Assembly (NCBI RefSeq): GCF_019059575.1
Contig: NW_024881521.1
Coordinates: 434,001 to 498,000, forward strand
Direction of reading: 5' to 3'
Length of the DNA stretch: 64,000 nt
From: Amphibalanus amphitrite
Lineage: Eukaryota > Arthropoda > Thecostraca > Balanomorpha > Balanidae
Positions 63,165-64,000 of this stretch are shown piece after piece; the first letter of the stretch is position 1, and every line of letters starts with the position of its first letter. Below the pieces are notes generated by a model. It saw nothing but the letters and a program-made list of their open reading frames with translations. It had not been told where the DNA came from and ran no database searches. Both the position numbers and the translations under genes were made by a program.

Positions 63165-64000
63165 CCAAAAAGACAATATTCTAACTAAACATGCTGGTAC
63201 TCCCCTGCGGTTCAGCTTATCAAAGAGTAGACTGTGGTTTATTCTGTCAAAACCTTTACTGGCATCAAGGAAGCATAAGTGCACATTGCCCTTCATAGAT
63301 CTATACATACTCACAACTTCCTTTAGAGCATATACACATTGATCTGTTCCCATACCCTTTTTATAAGCAAATTGATTATCTTGAGTACCTAAGAAAGGTT
63401 TTAACTTTTTGAGCAAAATGATCTCATACACCTTACTGATGATACTGGCTAATGCTACTGGCCTGTAGTTATTCATCGAACTGATGGAACCAGCCTTATT
63501 CTTTATCACAGGGACTAGAACTACTTTCATCAAAGAATCTGGCAACTTTCCATGAACCATGCAGGCTGTGAAACACAGACTCAGTAGAGGTACAATTCGA
63601 CCTGACGCATTCTTTAAATGCTCAGCAGAGATCCCATCTAAACCACACGATTTACCTATAGCTAGCTCCCTGATGGCAGCATCTACCTCATCTACTGATA
63701 CGAGAGCACTTTCGCAGTCCCCTGAAATATCCTCACTCAATTCATCCATCTTACTCACAACAGAGTTAAACAAATCTTGAAAATGTTGTTTCCATAAAGA
63801 GGCAATATCCTCTTCTCCACGTACCCCTTCCATCATAGTAGGTCTAGGTACCTGTGAGCCACTCATTACCCTCACTTCCTTCCAGAAACCTTTGGTGTCC
63901 CTCTCAACTAACTTTTTGGCCAATGCTTCCCTGCGTAACTCATTTTCATGCTTCTTAATATATCTCAAGGCACTTTTAAATCTAACCTTGGCCTCCCTGT
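63165..64000 (-). CDS. LINE reverse transcriptase, upstream segment (partial)
   Basis: Open on the minus strand from the window edge. It contains a linker typical of LINE ORF2 (KGFWKEVR, LWKQHFQDLFN), then RT motifs: KSCGLDGISAEHLK, NNYRPVALASIISKVYE (motifs 1-2), DNQFAYKKGMGTDQCVYALK, and motif A CFLDASKGFDRINH with the first catalytic Asp. It ends at LVRILSFWY where the nested element begins; the chance read-through then stops within a few codons. The start lies outside the window. Confidence 0.88.

Larger units (their letters stand above)
61735..64000 (-). mobile_element. Non-LTR retrotransposon (LINE), 3' part; continues past the window
   Basis: Read on the minus strand, the reverse-transcriptase frame ends at 61869. 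A short 3' UTR then leads to AATAAAGTTTTGTCTGTCTG and a (TCTG)n tail (61735-61760), not poly-A. A microsatellite tail of this kind suits CR1/L2/I-like clades; the exact clade is not assigned. The frame is open to base 64000, so the 5' part, including any endonuclease, lies outside. A 0.43-kb inverted-repeat element is inserted at 62734-63160. Confidence 0.92.

Overview
The window is animal (metazoan) nuclear DNA. It has widely spaced, phase-compatible exons with GT-AG borders, long introns, simple-sequence tracts, decayed hAT DNA transposons and a non-LTR retrotransposon. Arthropod affinity is inferred from the main gene, which resembles Drosophila kramer (PLEKHA5/6/7 family). A GC-rich crustacean is a guess that the sequence alone cannot settle. 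No rRNA, tRNA, CRISPR array or bacterial-style operon was recognised.

One gene on the + strand dominates. I model eight coding exons: 10471-10883, 30628-30679, 34087-34237, 37012-37222, 44313-45378, 51457-51578, 52751-52839 and 55150-60702. Every junction has GT/AG ends and every reading phase matches the next exon. Together they give 7657 coding bases, about 2552 codons, and the gene probably continues past the right edge. Exons 3-4 encode a PLEKHA-type pleckstrin-homology (PH) domain. Exons 5-6 carry PLEKHA/kramer-like conserved segments. The 5.5-kb exon 8 encodes a long, apparently disordered tail rich in proline-directed sites, SH3-type prolines and tyrosine motifs (YxxM and YxN). The product looks like a membrane-recruited docking scaffold.

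Layout: 1-10470 is upstream or 5' non-coding DNA with pyrimidine-rich and tandem repeats. 10.5-10.9 kb is the putative first coding exon in CpG-dense sequence. 10.9-30.6 kb is a very long intron holding a GTAAA/TTTAC hairpin array (19.0-19.4 kb) and tandem duplications. 30.6-34.2 kb holds exons 2 and 3 around a decayed hAT-like element with GGCGCC palindromes and an 18/36-bp minisatellite. A copy of the exon-3 splice acceptor lies 2.2 kb upstream of the real one. 37-45.4 kb holds exons 4-5 and a 480-bp compound microsatellite. 47.6-49.2 kb is a 1555-bp hAT element with a perfect 8-bp target duplication. 51.4-60.7 kb holds exons 6-8. 61.0-61.3 kb is a (CT)n tract. 61.7-64.0 kb is a minus-strand LINE whose reverse-transcriptase frame is split by a nested 0.43-kb inverted-repeat element.

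The most unusual signals are the cluster of tyrosine docking motifs in a kramer-like protein and the repeated duplication of 3' splice-site sequence at exons 3, 6 and 7.
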